Origin: a virus
Direction: 5' to 3' (one strand)
DNA: 40,548 nucleotides
Virus record (IMG/VR): IMGVR_UViG_3300031772_000093
Coordinates: 1 to 40,548 of that record
Below, one piece after another: positions 15,595-25,071 of this stretch (its first letter is position 1; each line of letters begins with the position of its first letter). The position numbers and the translations under genes were made by a program. The notes below the pieces were generated by a model. The model had not been told where the DNA came from. It searched no databases and saw nothing but the letters and a program-made list of their open reading frames with translations.

Positions 15595-16742
15595 TGTCCT
15601 TCGCTTCCCTCGCTCCAACACTGCGTGTCGATGTAGAGGACAACGAGCTATCAAGCGACATTACAAAGCTCGTGACGCGTTGCGAGGTTGAGCTCACCCG
15701 CGACATCGCGGACCAGATATCCCTGACTATCGTCAACCCCGTCGAGACCAAGATGGGGGAGGGGAACACAGGACGGCTCCTCTTCACCGACTCAAAGATG
15801 TTCCAACCGGGGAACGAGGTCAGCATCTTCATGGGATACGGTGATCCCGTCTTCATCGGGCGAGGGATCATCGACCGCTTCCTGCCGTCCTTCCCTCGTG
15901 AGGGCGTTCCGACTCTGACGATCAAGGCGCACGATGCTTCCACTCGGATGATGGACGGGGAAGCGGCGCTGGAACCAGCTATCTATGTCGATATGACCTA
16001 CGATCAGATCGTCACGGACGTCATCAAAAAACACGGAATCCTCCCCGGAATCATCGATCCTGTCGATGTAATCGACAAACGGATAGCCAAGAAACGCGGA
16101 ATGTCGGATTACATCTTCGTGAAGGGCCTAGCAAACCTGGTTTCCTATGAGTTCCGGGTGTACTGGGACAACGACGCTCACGCGTGGAAGGCAAACTGGC
16201 GGGCTCCTCGAAGCGATCAGCAGAGAGCGTATGAGTTCAGCTACCTCAATGGGCCGGATTCAACCCTCATCGAGTTTGAGCCATCCTTCGGACTTCGGGA
16301 CGCCCCCAACGGCGTACAGGTCCTGTACTGGGACAAGGACACTCGCGGTTGGGAGGAGATGAAGGTTGAAGAGGACAAGACAGGCGATTCCCCGTTGTTC
16401 ACGGGAACCTCGTCTGACATGGAAGAGGAGATCAAGTCCAGCTCGAAACTTCGCATTGCGGCTGCTGGACGCTACGTTGAGGTGGTCGCGGATCGCCCCT
16501 TCGCTTCCGCAGATGAGGCATACCAATTCGCGGAACGATGGATGAGAGCCCGCAAGGACAGCTTCCTCATGGGGAACGGGAAGACCATCGGACTTGAGAA
16601 CCTCCGCCCTGGCGACATCCATCGACTCTCCGGATTGGGAACGCAGCTGTCGGGCGATTGGGAGTTTTCAACGGTATCCCACTCTTTCACCAGCGACCGT
16701 GGCTATGAGTGCGGCTTCTTTGCCCTCAAGGTGATCGAATGA
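15594..16742 (+). CDS. Baseplate hub protein (gp27/gpD-like)
   Basis: 382 aa. Start at ATG 15594 overlaps the previous stop. N-terminal beta domain (LRVDVEDNELSSDITKLVTRCEVE, VSIFMGYGDPVFIGRGIIDR, VPTLTIKAHDASTRMM) followed by YDQIVTDVIKKHGI and a second beta domain, the standard architecture of P2 gpD/T4 gp27 hub proteins. Near the C-terminus LENLRPGDIHRLSGLGTQLSGDWEFSTVSHSF is the typical closing strand-turn. Forms the trimeric hub between tube and spike. Followed by the spike gene with an ATGA overlap. Confidence 0.88.
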   Translation: MSFASLAPTLRVDVEDNELSSDITKLVTRCEVELTRDIADQISLTIVNPVETKMGEGNTGRLLFTDSKMFQPGNEVSIFMGYGDPVFIGRGIIDRFLPSFPREGVPTLTIKAHDASTRMMDGEAALEPAIYVDMTYDQIVTDVIKKHGILPGIIDPVDVIDKRIAKKRGMSDYIFVKGLANLVSYEFRVYWDNDAHAWKANWRAPRSDQQRAYEFSYLNGPDSTLIEFEPSFGLRDAPNGVQVLYWDKDTRGWEEMKVEEDKTGDSPLFTGTSSDMEEEIKSSSKLRIAAAGRYVEVVADRPFASADEAYQFAERWMRARKDSFLMGNGKTIGLENLRPGDIHRLSGLGTQLSGDWEFSTVSHSFTSDRGYECGFFALKVIE

Positions 16743-17437
16743 GTGGGACCTTCCGCGAGATTCACTATGGTATCATCACCGACAACGCGGACGATGAGAG
16801 GAGAGGTCGCGTCAAGGTCAAGTGTCGTACCCTCCTCCCCGACGATACAGAATGGCCCGATTGGATTGAGCCGGTATTCCCGTACCTTTCGAGCAGCGAT
16901 CAGCAGAAAGCGACGGGCGGGTGGCTTTTCATCCCCGACATCGGAATCGTTGTTGAACTCGAAGTTGTCGCATCGGCTCAACGGGACGAACAGCGAGGGG
17001 CCGCTTCATTCCAGATCCCGGACATCCGATGGCGCGCGTGTGTATGGTCTCGTGGCGGGGATGAGATGCCCGAGGAGTTCACGACCAACTACCCCAACCG
17101 GAGAGGATTCAAGACCGGGCGGGGCCACCTCCTGATCTTCGATGACACGGACGGAGCGGAGTTGGTAAGGTTGGCGCATTCTTCTGGTTCCTACTTCGAC
17201 ATGCTCGCGGGGAAAGCTGTAGAACTGATGGCGCTCTCCGTCGTCATCGGAGACAAGAATACCGCAACCTCCGTCATCATCGATACCCCGGCAGGGTTCC
17301 AGTCGCTTCTGGGAGGAGCCCTCTCAGAGTTGTCTGGCCTGCTTGCGGGCCTTGGCCTTCCGGCTCCGAATACCGTTGCGCTGGCCGCTCTCCTTCAGTC
17401 CGGTTCTTTCTCCTCCCTCACCACGAGGTCAACGTAG
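16739..17437 (+). CDS. Baseplate central spike (gp5/gpV-like)
   Basis: 232 aa. ATG 16739 gives an ATGA overlap with the hub stop. Residues about 8-75 form an OB-fold (YGIITDNADDERRGRVKVKC; PDWIEPVFPYLSS; GGWLFIPDIGIVVELEV), the hallmark of gp5/gpV/VgrG spikes. The stretch TGRGHLLIFDDTDGAELVRL followed by short repeats (ELMALSVVIGDKNTATSVII) resembles the start of the spike beta-helix. No lysozyme domain as in T4 gp5. The C-terminus is Leu/Ser-rich and unusual for a pointed tip; no PAAR protein is evident next to it. Confidence 0.82.
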   Translation: MSGTFREIHYGIITDNADDERRGRVKVKCRTLLPDDTEWPDWIEPVFPYLSSSDQQKATGGWLFIPDIGIVVELEVVASAQRDEQRGAASFQIPDIRWRACVWSRGGDEMPEEFTTNYPNRRGFKTGRGHLLIFDDTDGAELVRLAHSSGSYFDMLAGKAVELMALSVVIGDKNTATSVIIDTPAGFQSLLGGALSELSGLLAGLGLPAPNTVALAALLQSGSFSSLTTRST

Positions 17438-17668
17438 ATGCCCCTCAACAAAGCTCAGTTGATACTGGAGTTGGACGCGAAAGCAGCAACGGTCTTTGGT
17501 CCCGCTTACACGCCAATCTCCCAGGAAATGAAGGACGGGTTCTGGAAGATCATCGCGGAAACCTTCGTTGACCACTTCAAGAACAACACGGTCGTCAATG
17601 TTACCTCGGTCACCGGGGTAACGACGGGCAGCTTCAGTTCAGGACCAGGGACCGGCACGATCAGTTAG
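17438..17668 (+). CDS. Conserved small baseplate-region protein
   Basis: 76 aa starting directly after the spike stop. N-terminal helix (NKAQLILELDAKAATVFGP; EMKDGFWKIIAETFVDHFKN), then a Thr/Ser/Gly/Val-rich tail ending VTTGSFSSGPGTGTIS. Small proteins of this form, ending GTGTIS or similar, recur next to spike genes in contractile phages of several hosts (from memory, not checked). Function unknown; probably a hub- or spike-associated virion part. Confidence 0.65.
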   Translation: MPLNKAQLILELDAKAATVFGPAYTPISQEMKDGFWKIIAETFVDHFKNNTVVNVTSVTGVTTGSFSSGPGTGTIS

Positions 17669-17691
17669 GGAAGGCAGGGGGTCAGACGGCG

Positions 17692-18084
17692 ATGCCTAAT
17701 GAACGTCAACTCTACTCCGGTGGGCTTCGAGCGCCGATCCGTCCTTCCCATACTGGCGGGTTTGAAGTCATCTCCGGTGACGACTACATCATCCAGCTCA
17801 TCCAGATGCACGTGGCCGACTCCGACAGCGACAATCCGTTCCAAGACATCGGGTTCGGTCTGAACGCCGTCTTTGCGAACCTGTCGGATCAGGGGTTCAT
17901 GGGACAGGCGCGGTACAGGACGGAGCTGTTGTTCCGCAATCTCCAAAAGGCCAACATCGCGAAGCTCATGGAACTGACCTTCGCGGACGGAGAACAGGAA
18001 GGGGAATCGCAGATGACGATCAAGTTCCTTTCCCTCGAAACGAACACTGAAAGGGAAGTTACAACCACGGTGAGGAGAACCTGA
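17692..18084 (+). CDS. Baseplate wedge protein (gp25/gpW-like)
   Basis: 130 aa. The sequence GFEVISGDDYIIQLIQMHVADS, then NPFQDIGFGLNAVFANLSDQG, ELLFRNLQKANIAKLMELTF and closing EGESQMTIKFLSLET strands follows the gp25/gpW lysozyme-like wedge protein pattern (circularly constrained alpha/beta, lacks enzyme activity in baseplates). T4 gp25 nucleates the wedge-sheath contact. ATG 17692; overlaps the next gene by one base. Confidence 0.78.
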   Translation: MPNERQLYSGGLRAPIRPSHTGGFEVISGDDYIIQLIQMHVADSDSDNPFQDIGFGLNAVFANLSDQGFMGQARYRTELLFRNLQKANIAKLMELTFADGEQEGESQMTIKFLSLETNTEREVTTTVRRT

Positions 18085-20255
18085 TGGCCCGCACAGTCCA
18101 GGTCCCTGACTTCGATTTCACCGGTTTCTACTATGCCGAGATTCTGGAAGCCCTGATTCAATGGCTTCGGACCAACGTACCCGAGGTCACGAATGAGGAC
18201 CCAGCGGAACCCGCAGTCCAACTCCTTCGAGCCTACGCGCTGATCGGACACCTGAACAACGTGTTGCTCGACCTGGGCGCGCACGAAGCTCTCCTTCCAA
18301 CGGCACAACTCCGTGACTCCATCGTTCAACACCTCGCTCTCATCGGGTTCACGGTAGCCGGTGACGTTCCTTCTGTAGCGGAGGTTGTCCTCACGCTCTC
18401 CAAGACGTTCACCTCTGCATACCAGGTCGTTCCCGATCATTCCTTGTTCTCGACCAAGCGAATCTCCACGGAGGAGCCGATCATCTTTGAGGCCAATGGC
18501 TCGCTCGACATCAGCCGGTCAGATCAGATCACCAAGGCTTTCGTGTATGACACTTCGGGTCCCACGTGGACGGAGGTGACGACGCAGATCAACACCGACC
18601 TCGCGCCGGTCGCAATCCTTCCCGCGACTCCCGCGCCTGGGGATGCTTTCTACATCGGGCACGACTCCGTGTTGACGAACCGGATGAGGGCTTCCCTCGT
18701 TAGCGTTCCCATGGACGATGTCTTCGGGGTATGGGAGTACGGGGACAACGAGTGGTCGGATGACTCGCCCAATACCATCCAGATCGTCGGTTCTCAGTTG
18801 AAGATCGTCATCGATTCCATGCTCGGGACCGATGGAAGCATCGACTACAGCGGGCTGACGGTCAAGGTCGTTCTCAACGCAACCGGAGCGTCGGAAACCC
18901 TCGTGAGCGATCACGACGGTTCCCACAACTACATCCTCACGGCAAGCTACCTCGGGCAGACTTCCCCTTCAACGACTCCCGACACCTACACGGTCGGTTC
19001 TCTCTGGCATCGGCTACCGGGTCTGGATGACGATACCAACGCGGGTTCCACGACCCTGGAACAAGACGGCGACATTGATTTCCTACTCCCCAAGACGCAG
19101 GATGAGGATTGGCAACTGGAGGAGGTCAATTCTTCCACGATCTATTGGCTGAGGTTCCGCGTGGTCTCGGTCGGTGGCTCTCCTGTTCCGGCTACGTTGG
19201 ACCGCATCTACTGGAACCGCAGAGACAACTTCGTACAGGTAGAATGTACGCAGGGTCAGACTCGGAATCAGGACCCGCTGGGATCTTCTGATGGAAGCGC
19301 CAACCAGGAGTTTCAGCTGGGCGCCTCTCCGGTCATCCCCGGAACCGTTGCGATCGTTGTTAACTCTGTTCTTTGGGAGGAGGTTGACAGCTTCCTCAAC
19401 TCGACCTCGGTGGACCGGCATTACCGCGTGATGGTGGATTCCGAAGGGAACGGGACCGTGGTATTTGGAGACGGAATCAACGGTCAGATCCCTCCAATCG
19501 GCGTCAACAATGTTTCGGCGGAGTATCGAACCGATGCGGAGCTGGACGGGAACGTGGGGTCCAACTCCATCGTCGTCAATCGGTCTGGCCTGGCGAACGT
19601 CAAGGCAGTCTCCAACCCCAGGCCGGCATCGGGTTGGGTTCAGCGGCGAGGAGCGACGGAAGCAGACCGGGAACTGCTGAAGCTCGAAGGTCCGGCCAGT
19701 CTGCGCGTCCTTGAACGGGCCGTCAGCCCCTATGATGTTGAGTACCTCGCGACCCATTTCGTCACAGCCGCAGGGAGCCGTCCCTTCAAGCGCGCCAAAG
19801 CCGTTGAAGAGGCGGCAGGTCTCAAGACGGTGTCCGTGTACCTCGTGGGTTCGGGAGGAGCCATCCCGACCTTGAGCGACATCGCGGAGTTGAGCGTGTA
19901 CCTCAACGGGGATCTGAATCTCGGAACGCCGGGCGTGATGGTCGCGAATCAACGGGCGTGGCCGAGCGGCTACAACCCGTACCTCATCAATGTAACAGCA
20001 ATTGTTACGGGAGGGAGCAAGCAGACAATCGAGACAGCGCTTCAGGGGCTTCTCAGCCCCGTCGCTCTCCTCGAAGATGGGTTCACCTATCGCTGGGCGT
20101 TCGGTCAGACCGTGGCTCGCAATAAGATCATCGCTACCATCTTTGCGGCCGATTCCGACGTGACCGACGTGAACCTCATCGACCCTGTTTCCAACGTTCC
20201 CCTGAACGTGGAGCAGCTTCCCGCTCTTGGGACGCTCTCCATCTTGGTGATCTGA
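18084..20255 (+). CDS. Baseplate wedge protein J/gp6-like
   Basis: 723 aa. N-terminus (FTGFYYAEILEALIQWLRTNVPEVTNEDPAEPAVQLLRAYALIGH) is typical of baseplate J/gp6 proteins. The middle is beta-rich and enlarged compared with the usual 300-450 aa (residues about 150-400). The C-terminal third holds the conserved core: FGDGINGQIPPIGVNNVSAEYRT, GGATEADRELLKLEGPASLR-like RGATEADRELLKLEGPASLR, RAVSPYDVEYLAT, and SPVALLEDGFTYRWAFGQTV. J proteins form the ring that opens on attachment. Overlaps gp25 gene; the next gene follows after one base. Confidence 0.88.
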   Translation: MARTVQVPDFDFTGFYYAEILEALIQWLRTNVPEVTNEDPAEPAVQLLRAYALIGHLNNVLLDLGAHEALLPTAQLRDSIVQHLALIGFTVAGDVPSVAEVVLTLSKTFTSAYQVVPDHSLFSTKRISTEEPIIFEANGSLDISRSDQITKAFVYDTSGPTWTEVTTQINTDLAPVAILPATPAPGDAFYIGHDSVLTNRMRASLVSVPMDDVFGVWEYGDNEWSDDSPNTIQIVGSQLKIVIDSMLGTDGSIDYSGLTVKVVLNATGASETLVSDHDGSHNYILTASYLGQTSPSTTPDTYTVGSLWHRLPGLDDDTNAGSTTLEQDGDIDFLLPKTQDEDWQLEEVNSSTIYWLRFRVVSVGGSPVPATLDRIYWNRRDNFVQVECTQGQTRNQDPLGSSDGSANQEFQLGASPVIPGTVAIVVNSVLWEEVDSFLNSTSVDRHYRVMVDSEGNGTVVFGDGINGQIPPIGVNNVSAEYRTDAELDGNVGSNSIVVNRSGLANVKAVSNPRPASGWVQRRGATEADRELLKLEGPASLRVLERAVSPYDVEYLATHFVTAAGSRPFKRAKAVEEAAGLKTVSVYLVGSGGAIPTLSDIAELSVYLNGDLNLGTPGVMVANQRAWPSGYNPYLINVTAIVTGGSKQTIETALQGLLSPVALLEDGFTYRWAFGQTVARNKIIATIFAADSDVTDVNLIDPVSNVPLNVEQLPALGTLSILVI

Positions 20256-20256
20256 G

Positions 20257-21975
20257 ATGGCCAAGATAGATACAACCTTTCCGTGGGACGCCTACCGTTT
20301 CCTCATCAAGCCGCTTCGTGACGGTGACAAAGATGGTGTTCTGGAACGCTATCTTGGCGGACCTCAGGCCGACTTCGAGCGGATTCAGCAGGACATCCAG
20401 AAGCTTGATACCCTCCGCGACATCGAGGGAATCGATGACGACTTCCTGATCTACCTCAAGTGGCTCCTCGGATGGACGGCGGAGCTGGCCTCCATAACGG
20501 ACGGGTTGGCGCCTGACGTCCTTCGGAAGCTCATTCGGCTCTCCGCTGAGATGTGGAAGCTCAAGGGGAGCCCGGTTGGAATCGTCAGTTCGATCCGCGC
20601 TCTTACAGGGCGGGATGTCCTGTATCGGGATTGGTTCTGGTTCCGCTGGTCTGTTGGAGGGTCAGGGCTCTGGTGGGTTCAGCGGTACTCCGACCCGTGG
20701 TTGGTCGGCTGGAGCCACGGGGATCGGGATGAGTACCTCTCCGTCCTGTTCGTGATGGTGGACCTCGGGATTCCGAAGCAGCTCATCCGCGACATTCTCC
20801 AGCTCAATCGTCCGTTACACGAATCCTTCCTGATCGTGTATGCGGACTTCGTGGATGATTTCCATCTCGGGAGGGGGAGATGGATGCGGATTACAGGAAC
20901 CGATGTCGCGTGGGATGAGGACAACTTCCGGCTCGTTCTCCCAGACACGTCGCGTCAGGAGTGTAACGTTGCGAGAGTTGCGGAGCTGGACGAGATGGTT
21001 TACACCAGCGTCGTCCAGTTCACCGTGGACCTTCAGGTCTTCAGGGTCACCTTCCATATCCAGGACAACGATAACTGGTATCGGGTTCGGTTTGGCCAGA
21101 ACGGGCTGTTGCGACTCACGGTTTGCAAAGCAGGGGTTACAACCAATGTAGCCGCCTTCACGCTTCCTCATCCATTCCCGCTTGTTATTGGCGTGACGGT
21201 GGGAGTCGAGGTCAGAATCCCAGAAGCCGGGAAGAGGCGGGTGAGGGTGATCGTTGAAGGAGACACGTGGATAGACTACACCTTCAGCGAGCCCAACGTG
21301 TTCCGCGAGGGAAGGCTTCAGATTGAGAATGATTCCGGCGTGAGTGGGGACATCTACCTCGACAATGTCCTGTTGATAGCTCCACCGGCGCACGTGGACG
21401 AGATTCCGGGGAACGGGGCGATGACCTCGGTTCCCTTGCTTCCCGCACCGAAGTCCAACGCCATCTTCAACTGGACCTTTACAAGCACCGCCGGTTGGAC
21501 GCTTACTTCCCTCTGGCATTCCAGTGGATTCCGGCATGTTAGCCATCCCTACGCATTGTACTTCGGGACGGGCGAGGTAGGATACCACACCTGGGGGACC
21601 CCAGGCGGCTACGCTGGAGCGATCTACAACGGGCAGGCGCGTTCCCCGACCTTCGATCTCACCCCGTGGGTCGCAGGTCGTTACAAGATATGGATCGAAT
21701 GGCGGCAGTATGTCGACATCTCTCTCTTGTATGCGCAAGACGACATCCAGGTTGGAATCCGGCTTCTTGGCGGAACGGTTCTCACGTTCTACAAGGCGGA
21801 CATCCTTGCAGGCGGAGTCGGAACCCCGGAGCATCCGAGGTTCGACATCACCCAATATGTAGCCGGACAGAACAACGTGGACTTCCGATTCATCTTCAAC
21901 ACGATTGTCAACCATCCCTCTACAGGGGAAGGCTGGTATATCGATGACGTTCGCATCTCTGTGACGGAGGTATAG
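20257..21975 (+). CDS. gpI-like tail protein with C-terminal lectin/MAM-like domains
   Basis: 572 aa. N-terminal ~190 residues carry a P2 gpI-type baseplate domain (FERIQQDIQKLDTLRDIEGI, DDDFLIYLKWLLGW, LIRLSAEMWKLKGSPVGIVSS). Residues about 195-375 are a beta-sandwich (FDLGRGRW-like YADFVDDFHLGRGRWM, then VVQFTVDLQVFRVTFHIQDNDNW), like concanavalin-type lectin folds. Residues about 385-572 (FTSTAGWTLTSLWHSSGFRH, then WYIDDVRISV) resemble a MAM/jelly-roll carbohydrate-binding module. Standard gpI is 180-250 aa, so the receptor-binding parts are fused in. It precedes the tailspike gene. Confidence 0.72.
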   Translation: MAKIDTTFPWDAYRFLIKPLRDGDKDGVLERYLGGPQADFERIQQDIQKLDTLRDIEGIDDDFLIYLKWLLGWTAELASITDGLAPDVLRKLIRLSAEMWKLKGSPVGIVSSIRALTGRDVLYRDWFWFRWSVGGSGLWWVQRYSDPWLVGWSHGDRDEYLSVLFVMVDLGIPKQLIRDILQLNRPLHESFLIVYADFVDDFHLGRGRWMRITGTDVAWDEDNFRLVLPDTSRQECNVARVAELDEMVYTSVVQFTVDLQVFRVTFHIQDNDNWYRVRFGQNGLLRLTVCKAGVTTNVAAFTLPHPFPLVIGVTVGVEVRIPEAGKRRVRVIVEGDTWIDYTFSEPNVFREGRLQIENDSGVSGDIYLDNVLLIAPPAHVDEIPGNGAMTSVPLLPAPKSNAIFNWTFTSTAGWTLTSLWHSSGFRHVSHPYALYFGTGEVGYHTWGTPGGYAGAIYNGQARSPTFDLTPWVAGRYKIWIEWRQYVDISLLYAQDDIQVGIRLLGGTVLTFYKADILAGGVGTPEHPRFDITQYVAGQNNVDFRFIFNTIVNHPSTGEGWYIDDVRISVTEV

Positions 21976-21979
21976 TCCC

Positions 21980-24781
21980 ATGACAGCAACCCCTCGCGTG
22001 AACCTCACCCAGCGAAAGCTCATGGGTCTCATCGACCTCAAGACGCGGTTCCTGGACTTTCTCGAATGGGAGGAGGTCAGAGGCCGGAAGATGATCTGTA
22101 GCGGTCCCACCGTTGGTACCAATCGTGGAGGATTCTTCACGGGGGCCGGAGCGGTGGATGGAGCCGGTCTTCACGATCTGACTTTCACCCAACTCCGGGG
22201 AACCAACGGAGCCGGTGAACTCATCGACCTCTCCGCCGGAGCCGTCTACACGACCAACGTCCCCTTCGAGGATGCTCCCGCCGTCACCTACTATCTGGCG
22301 TGTCGCATCGGTGAGATTCCCACCGGGGTAGTGCTTTCGCCCTTGGACGGTGACCCGGAATACGATGCCTACTCGAAGGAGTTGGCATATCGCGATGAGC
22401 CGACCGCAGTGGTCGACAATGGCGATGGGACGATCACGTTCACTCTCGGTAACCACGCGCTCCCCGCAGACGACTTCACCGGACGCATCGCCAAGGTCTG
22501 GATCTACAACACGCCGATGGCGACGGATACCGCAACGGCAATCGAGTCGTGTATCGTCAACGGAAGGACGATAACCACGGTTGGTTCCCTCGGACAAACG
22601 AGCATCTCCATCACGCCCGGATACTATCGCGTGGCGGTCTTGGGACCGGACATCACTCGCAGTTCCGCTGTGGCGACCGCCACCGGGGTCGCGTACATCG
22701 GGACGGTCATTGGCGGAGGGGCACCCAGGGTGTTCTCAACGTCCGGTCAGATCCAAACCCCTCCGCTTTCCGAGCTGGCGCAGAGAGGACAGATCCTCCG
22801 GAAAGGGTGGTTGGTTAAGCCAATCGTCTACATCGGGGTTGGTACTATCCAGGTTGATTCAAGCGGTATCGTGTACGTGGGTGAGGGTGTAATCCAGACA
22901 ACTGGTACAATCTTCACTCCTCTCCCCCTGACGGCGGAGCGGTTTATCGCGTGGGACAACTCCCTGAGTCAGTATGTTATGTACACGACATTCGATGCGG
23001 CCAACTCGGCGTATCGTGTCCCGGCCCATTGGATCAAAACCGATGGTGCCGGCCTCATCACGGGATCGCAGAGCCTGTCGAGAAATATCTATGAGCACAA
23101 CGAGGCGCACGTCGTCACGCTCGCAACCGATCCGGCCCTCCGCGCTGACTTCACGTCCTTCCAGGACGCACTGGCGTGGTGCTACGCCGTCCAGTCGAGC
23201 AGCCATCCTCGGGAGTGTACCATCGAGCTGATTGGAGACGTTGACCATTACTGGATGACGAACCAGACCCTCATCGGCGGAGTTACCCGGCTCACCGTCC
23301 GTGGACGGGGTACCAGCCTTGTAGAATCGGCCAACACCCCGGTTCGGAACGCGCGCTGGCCCCGTTTCCTGTTACAACTCAATGCTGGCGCGATGATGCC
23401 GTTCATGTCGTTAAGCGGAGCGACGGTTTGCGACCAGTGGTCCTTCGAGGACATCACCTTCAGTCCGCCAAACGTGAACCCCGCTGGATGGGCGCAGGGG
23501 AGTGCGTTCTTCATCGATAACACGGCGAAACTGAAGAATTGCTCCTTCAATCGTTGTCGAGCGGAGCAATCCTCGGGAAGCGCGACAAGGTTCACCTCCT
23601 TCATCGGGGCCAACTCCACGACGCCGCAGGAAGGGCTCAGCCTTGAAGATTGCGAGTTTCACGTCAGGGATCGCGTCATCTACAACGCCCAGGCTGCTGG
23701 GGGTTTCTCTTACACCGCGTTCGGAGGGTACGGTTGGGGGCTCAGGGTCAAGAATTGTACGTGGGTGGGTCTGTTGGAAACGCCGTTGTTCCTCAGCACG
23801 CAGGGGTTCATTTGGGACGAAGGGACCGGACGGAACTGGCGGATCACCGACAACTACGTGCTGACGAACGGGCGCTGCGTCAGCGCGGCAGCGCTGTCGA
23901 AGGCCTGGATTCACGATAACTTCTTTGAGAATCGTGACAACAACTTCATTATCCGCCTTGGTACGGGTACCAGTTACTCGGTTGCCGAGGTCTGGATCTA
24001 CAATAATCATATTCGGAACGATATTGCGGGTTCCCTTGTCTATGGGACGCAGCATCTCATCTCCATCCAGTCAGGGTCCTACAACCTGGGCGTCTTCATC
24101 CACGACAACTTCATCGATGGGGACGCAGACGACCTGACCGCTGGCGGAGCGGGAATCTACTTTGATGGGTCCGGTTCCGGTCTGGGCGGCTCGCTGATCG
24201 CCCACCATAACATCCTGTCGGGTTGTCGTGACGGCATCCAGCTCGTCCAGCGCGGGTACGGTTCCGTCATCTCCGGCAACGTAATCATGGACAATTACTC
24301 CACGGGGATCTGGCTTTCGGACCTGGTAAACAACTCCATCGTTTCCGACAACGTCGTTAGGGTCTACACGCCAGACGCCATCCTCGTAACGGGTGACCGA
24401 AACGTTGTCAGCGGGAACGTCGCAACGGCGCAGGACGCTTCCGCCAACGGGGCTATCTCGCTCCTGGACCCTGGAGACTACAGCGTGGCTTCAGGAAACG
24501 TCGGTTGGCTCTCTGCGGCCAACGTAACAGGGCGCGCCATCCGAAACACCCAGGACTATGGAATCATCGTCGGCAACTCCGCGCAAGAGGGGCAGTATCC
24601 ACTCCTCCTCGGGAGGGCGGGCGGTACTCCGGGGGTGTGCGTCGGGAATCAGGCTTATGGTGGCGTTCTCAGCGATCTTCGGTTGGATGCTGGAAGCCAC
24701 TACATCGCCATCGGGAATAACATTCCGTTGGGTCTCAACAACGGCTCCGCCAGCTCCACCGTCGCTCCCAACGAGCCGTAA
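21980..24781 (+). CDS. Tailspike with right-handed beta-helix
   Basis: 933 aa. ATG 21980 follows GGAGG in the end of gpI. The N-terminal ~330 residues look like a baseplate-attachment and beta region. From about residue 375 to 930 repeats of the NosD/pectate-lyase type appear (for example WIHDNFFENRDNNFIIRL, IYNNHIRNDIAG, HHNILSGCRDGIQL, VISGNVIMDNYSTGIWL), each turn having the N-x-I/F-x-x pattern of right-handed beta-helices. Such spikes bind and often cleave host surface polysaccharide. No catalytic residues can be assigned, and there is no obvious self-cleaving chaperone tail. Confidence 0.85.
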   Translation: MTATPRVNLTQRKLMGLIDLKTRFLDFLEWEEVRGRKMICSGPTVGTNRGGFFTGAGAVDGAGLHDLTFTQLRGTNGAGELIDLSAGAVYTTNVPFEDAPAVTYYLACRIGEIPTGVVLSPLDGDPEYDAYSKELAYRDEPTAVVDNGDGTITFTLGNHALPADDFTGRIAKVWIYNTPMATDTATAIESCIVNGRTITTVGSLGQTSISITPGYYRVAVLGPDITRSSAVATATGVAYIGTVIGGGAPRVFSTSGQIQTPPLSELAQRGQILRKGWLVKPIVYIGVGTIQVDSSGIVYVGEGVIQTTGTIFTPLPLTAERFIAWDNSLSQYVMYTTFDAANSAYRVPAHWIKTDGAGLITGSQSLSRNIYEHNEAHVVTLATDPALRADFTSFQDALAWCYAVQSSSHPRECTIELIGDVDHYWMTNQTLIGGVTRLTVRGRGTSLVESANTPVRNARWPRFLLQLNAGAMMPFMSLSGATVCDQWSFEDITFSPPNVNPAGWAQGSAFFIDNTAKLKNCSFNRCRAEQSSGSATRFTSFIGANSTTPQEGLSLEDCEFHVRDRVIYNAQAAGGFSYTAFGGYGWGLRVKNCTWVGLLETPLFLSTQGFIWDEGTGRNWRITDNYVLTNGRCVSAAALSKAWIHDNFFENRDNNFIIRLGTGTSYSVAEVWIYNNHIRNDIAGSLVYGTQHLISIQSGSYNLGVFIHDNFIDGDADDLTAGGAGIYFDGSGSGLGGSLIAHHNILSGCRDGIQLVQRGYGSVISGNVIMDNYSTGIWLSDLVNNSIVSDNVVRVYTPDAILVTGDRNVVSGNVATAQDASANGAISLLDPGDYSVASGNVGWLSAANVTGRAIRNTQDYGIIVGNSAQEGQYPLLLGRAGGTPGVCVGNQAYGGVLSDLRLDAGSHYIAIGNNIPLGLNNGSASSTVAPNEP

Positions 24782-24783
24782 CC

Positions 24784-25071
24784 ATGAAGGAAGCAGAGTT
24801 CAAGCGTCTTGTCGATACTCCGCCGGAGCGCCTGCGGATCATTGTAGGTCAGTACCGGAACACGCTCGCTCTCCTTCAGCAGACGGAGGTCAAACTCAAC
24901 AAGCTCGAAGAGGAGCGTCAGCGACTCACCGGAGCCGTCCAGGCGCTGGCTATCGCGCTTGCTGAGGCTTCGGGCGAGAATACGGTACAGGAGCGGTCAG
25001 AACCGCACGCGGATGCGCTACTCCGGCGCATCCTGAAGAGGATCGGGAACCTCTGGAGGCCAGGACGATGA
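24784..25071 (+). CDS. Small coiled-coil protein after the tailspike
   Basis: 95 aa, charged, with heptad-like helix (LRIIVGQYRNTLALLQQTEVKLNKLEEERQRLTGA) and a basic tail (LLRRILKRIGNLWRPGR). No membrane segment or signal, so not a holin. Candidate tail-spike chaperone or lysis-associated factor; function unknown. ATG 24784 is two bases after the tailspike stop, and its end overlaps the next gene by four bases (ATGA). Confidence 0.65.
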   Translation: MKEAEFKRLVDTPPERLRIIVGQYRNTLALLQQTEVKLNKLEEERQRLTGAVQALAIALAEASGENTVQERSEPHADALLRRILKRIGNLWRPGR

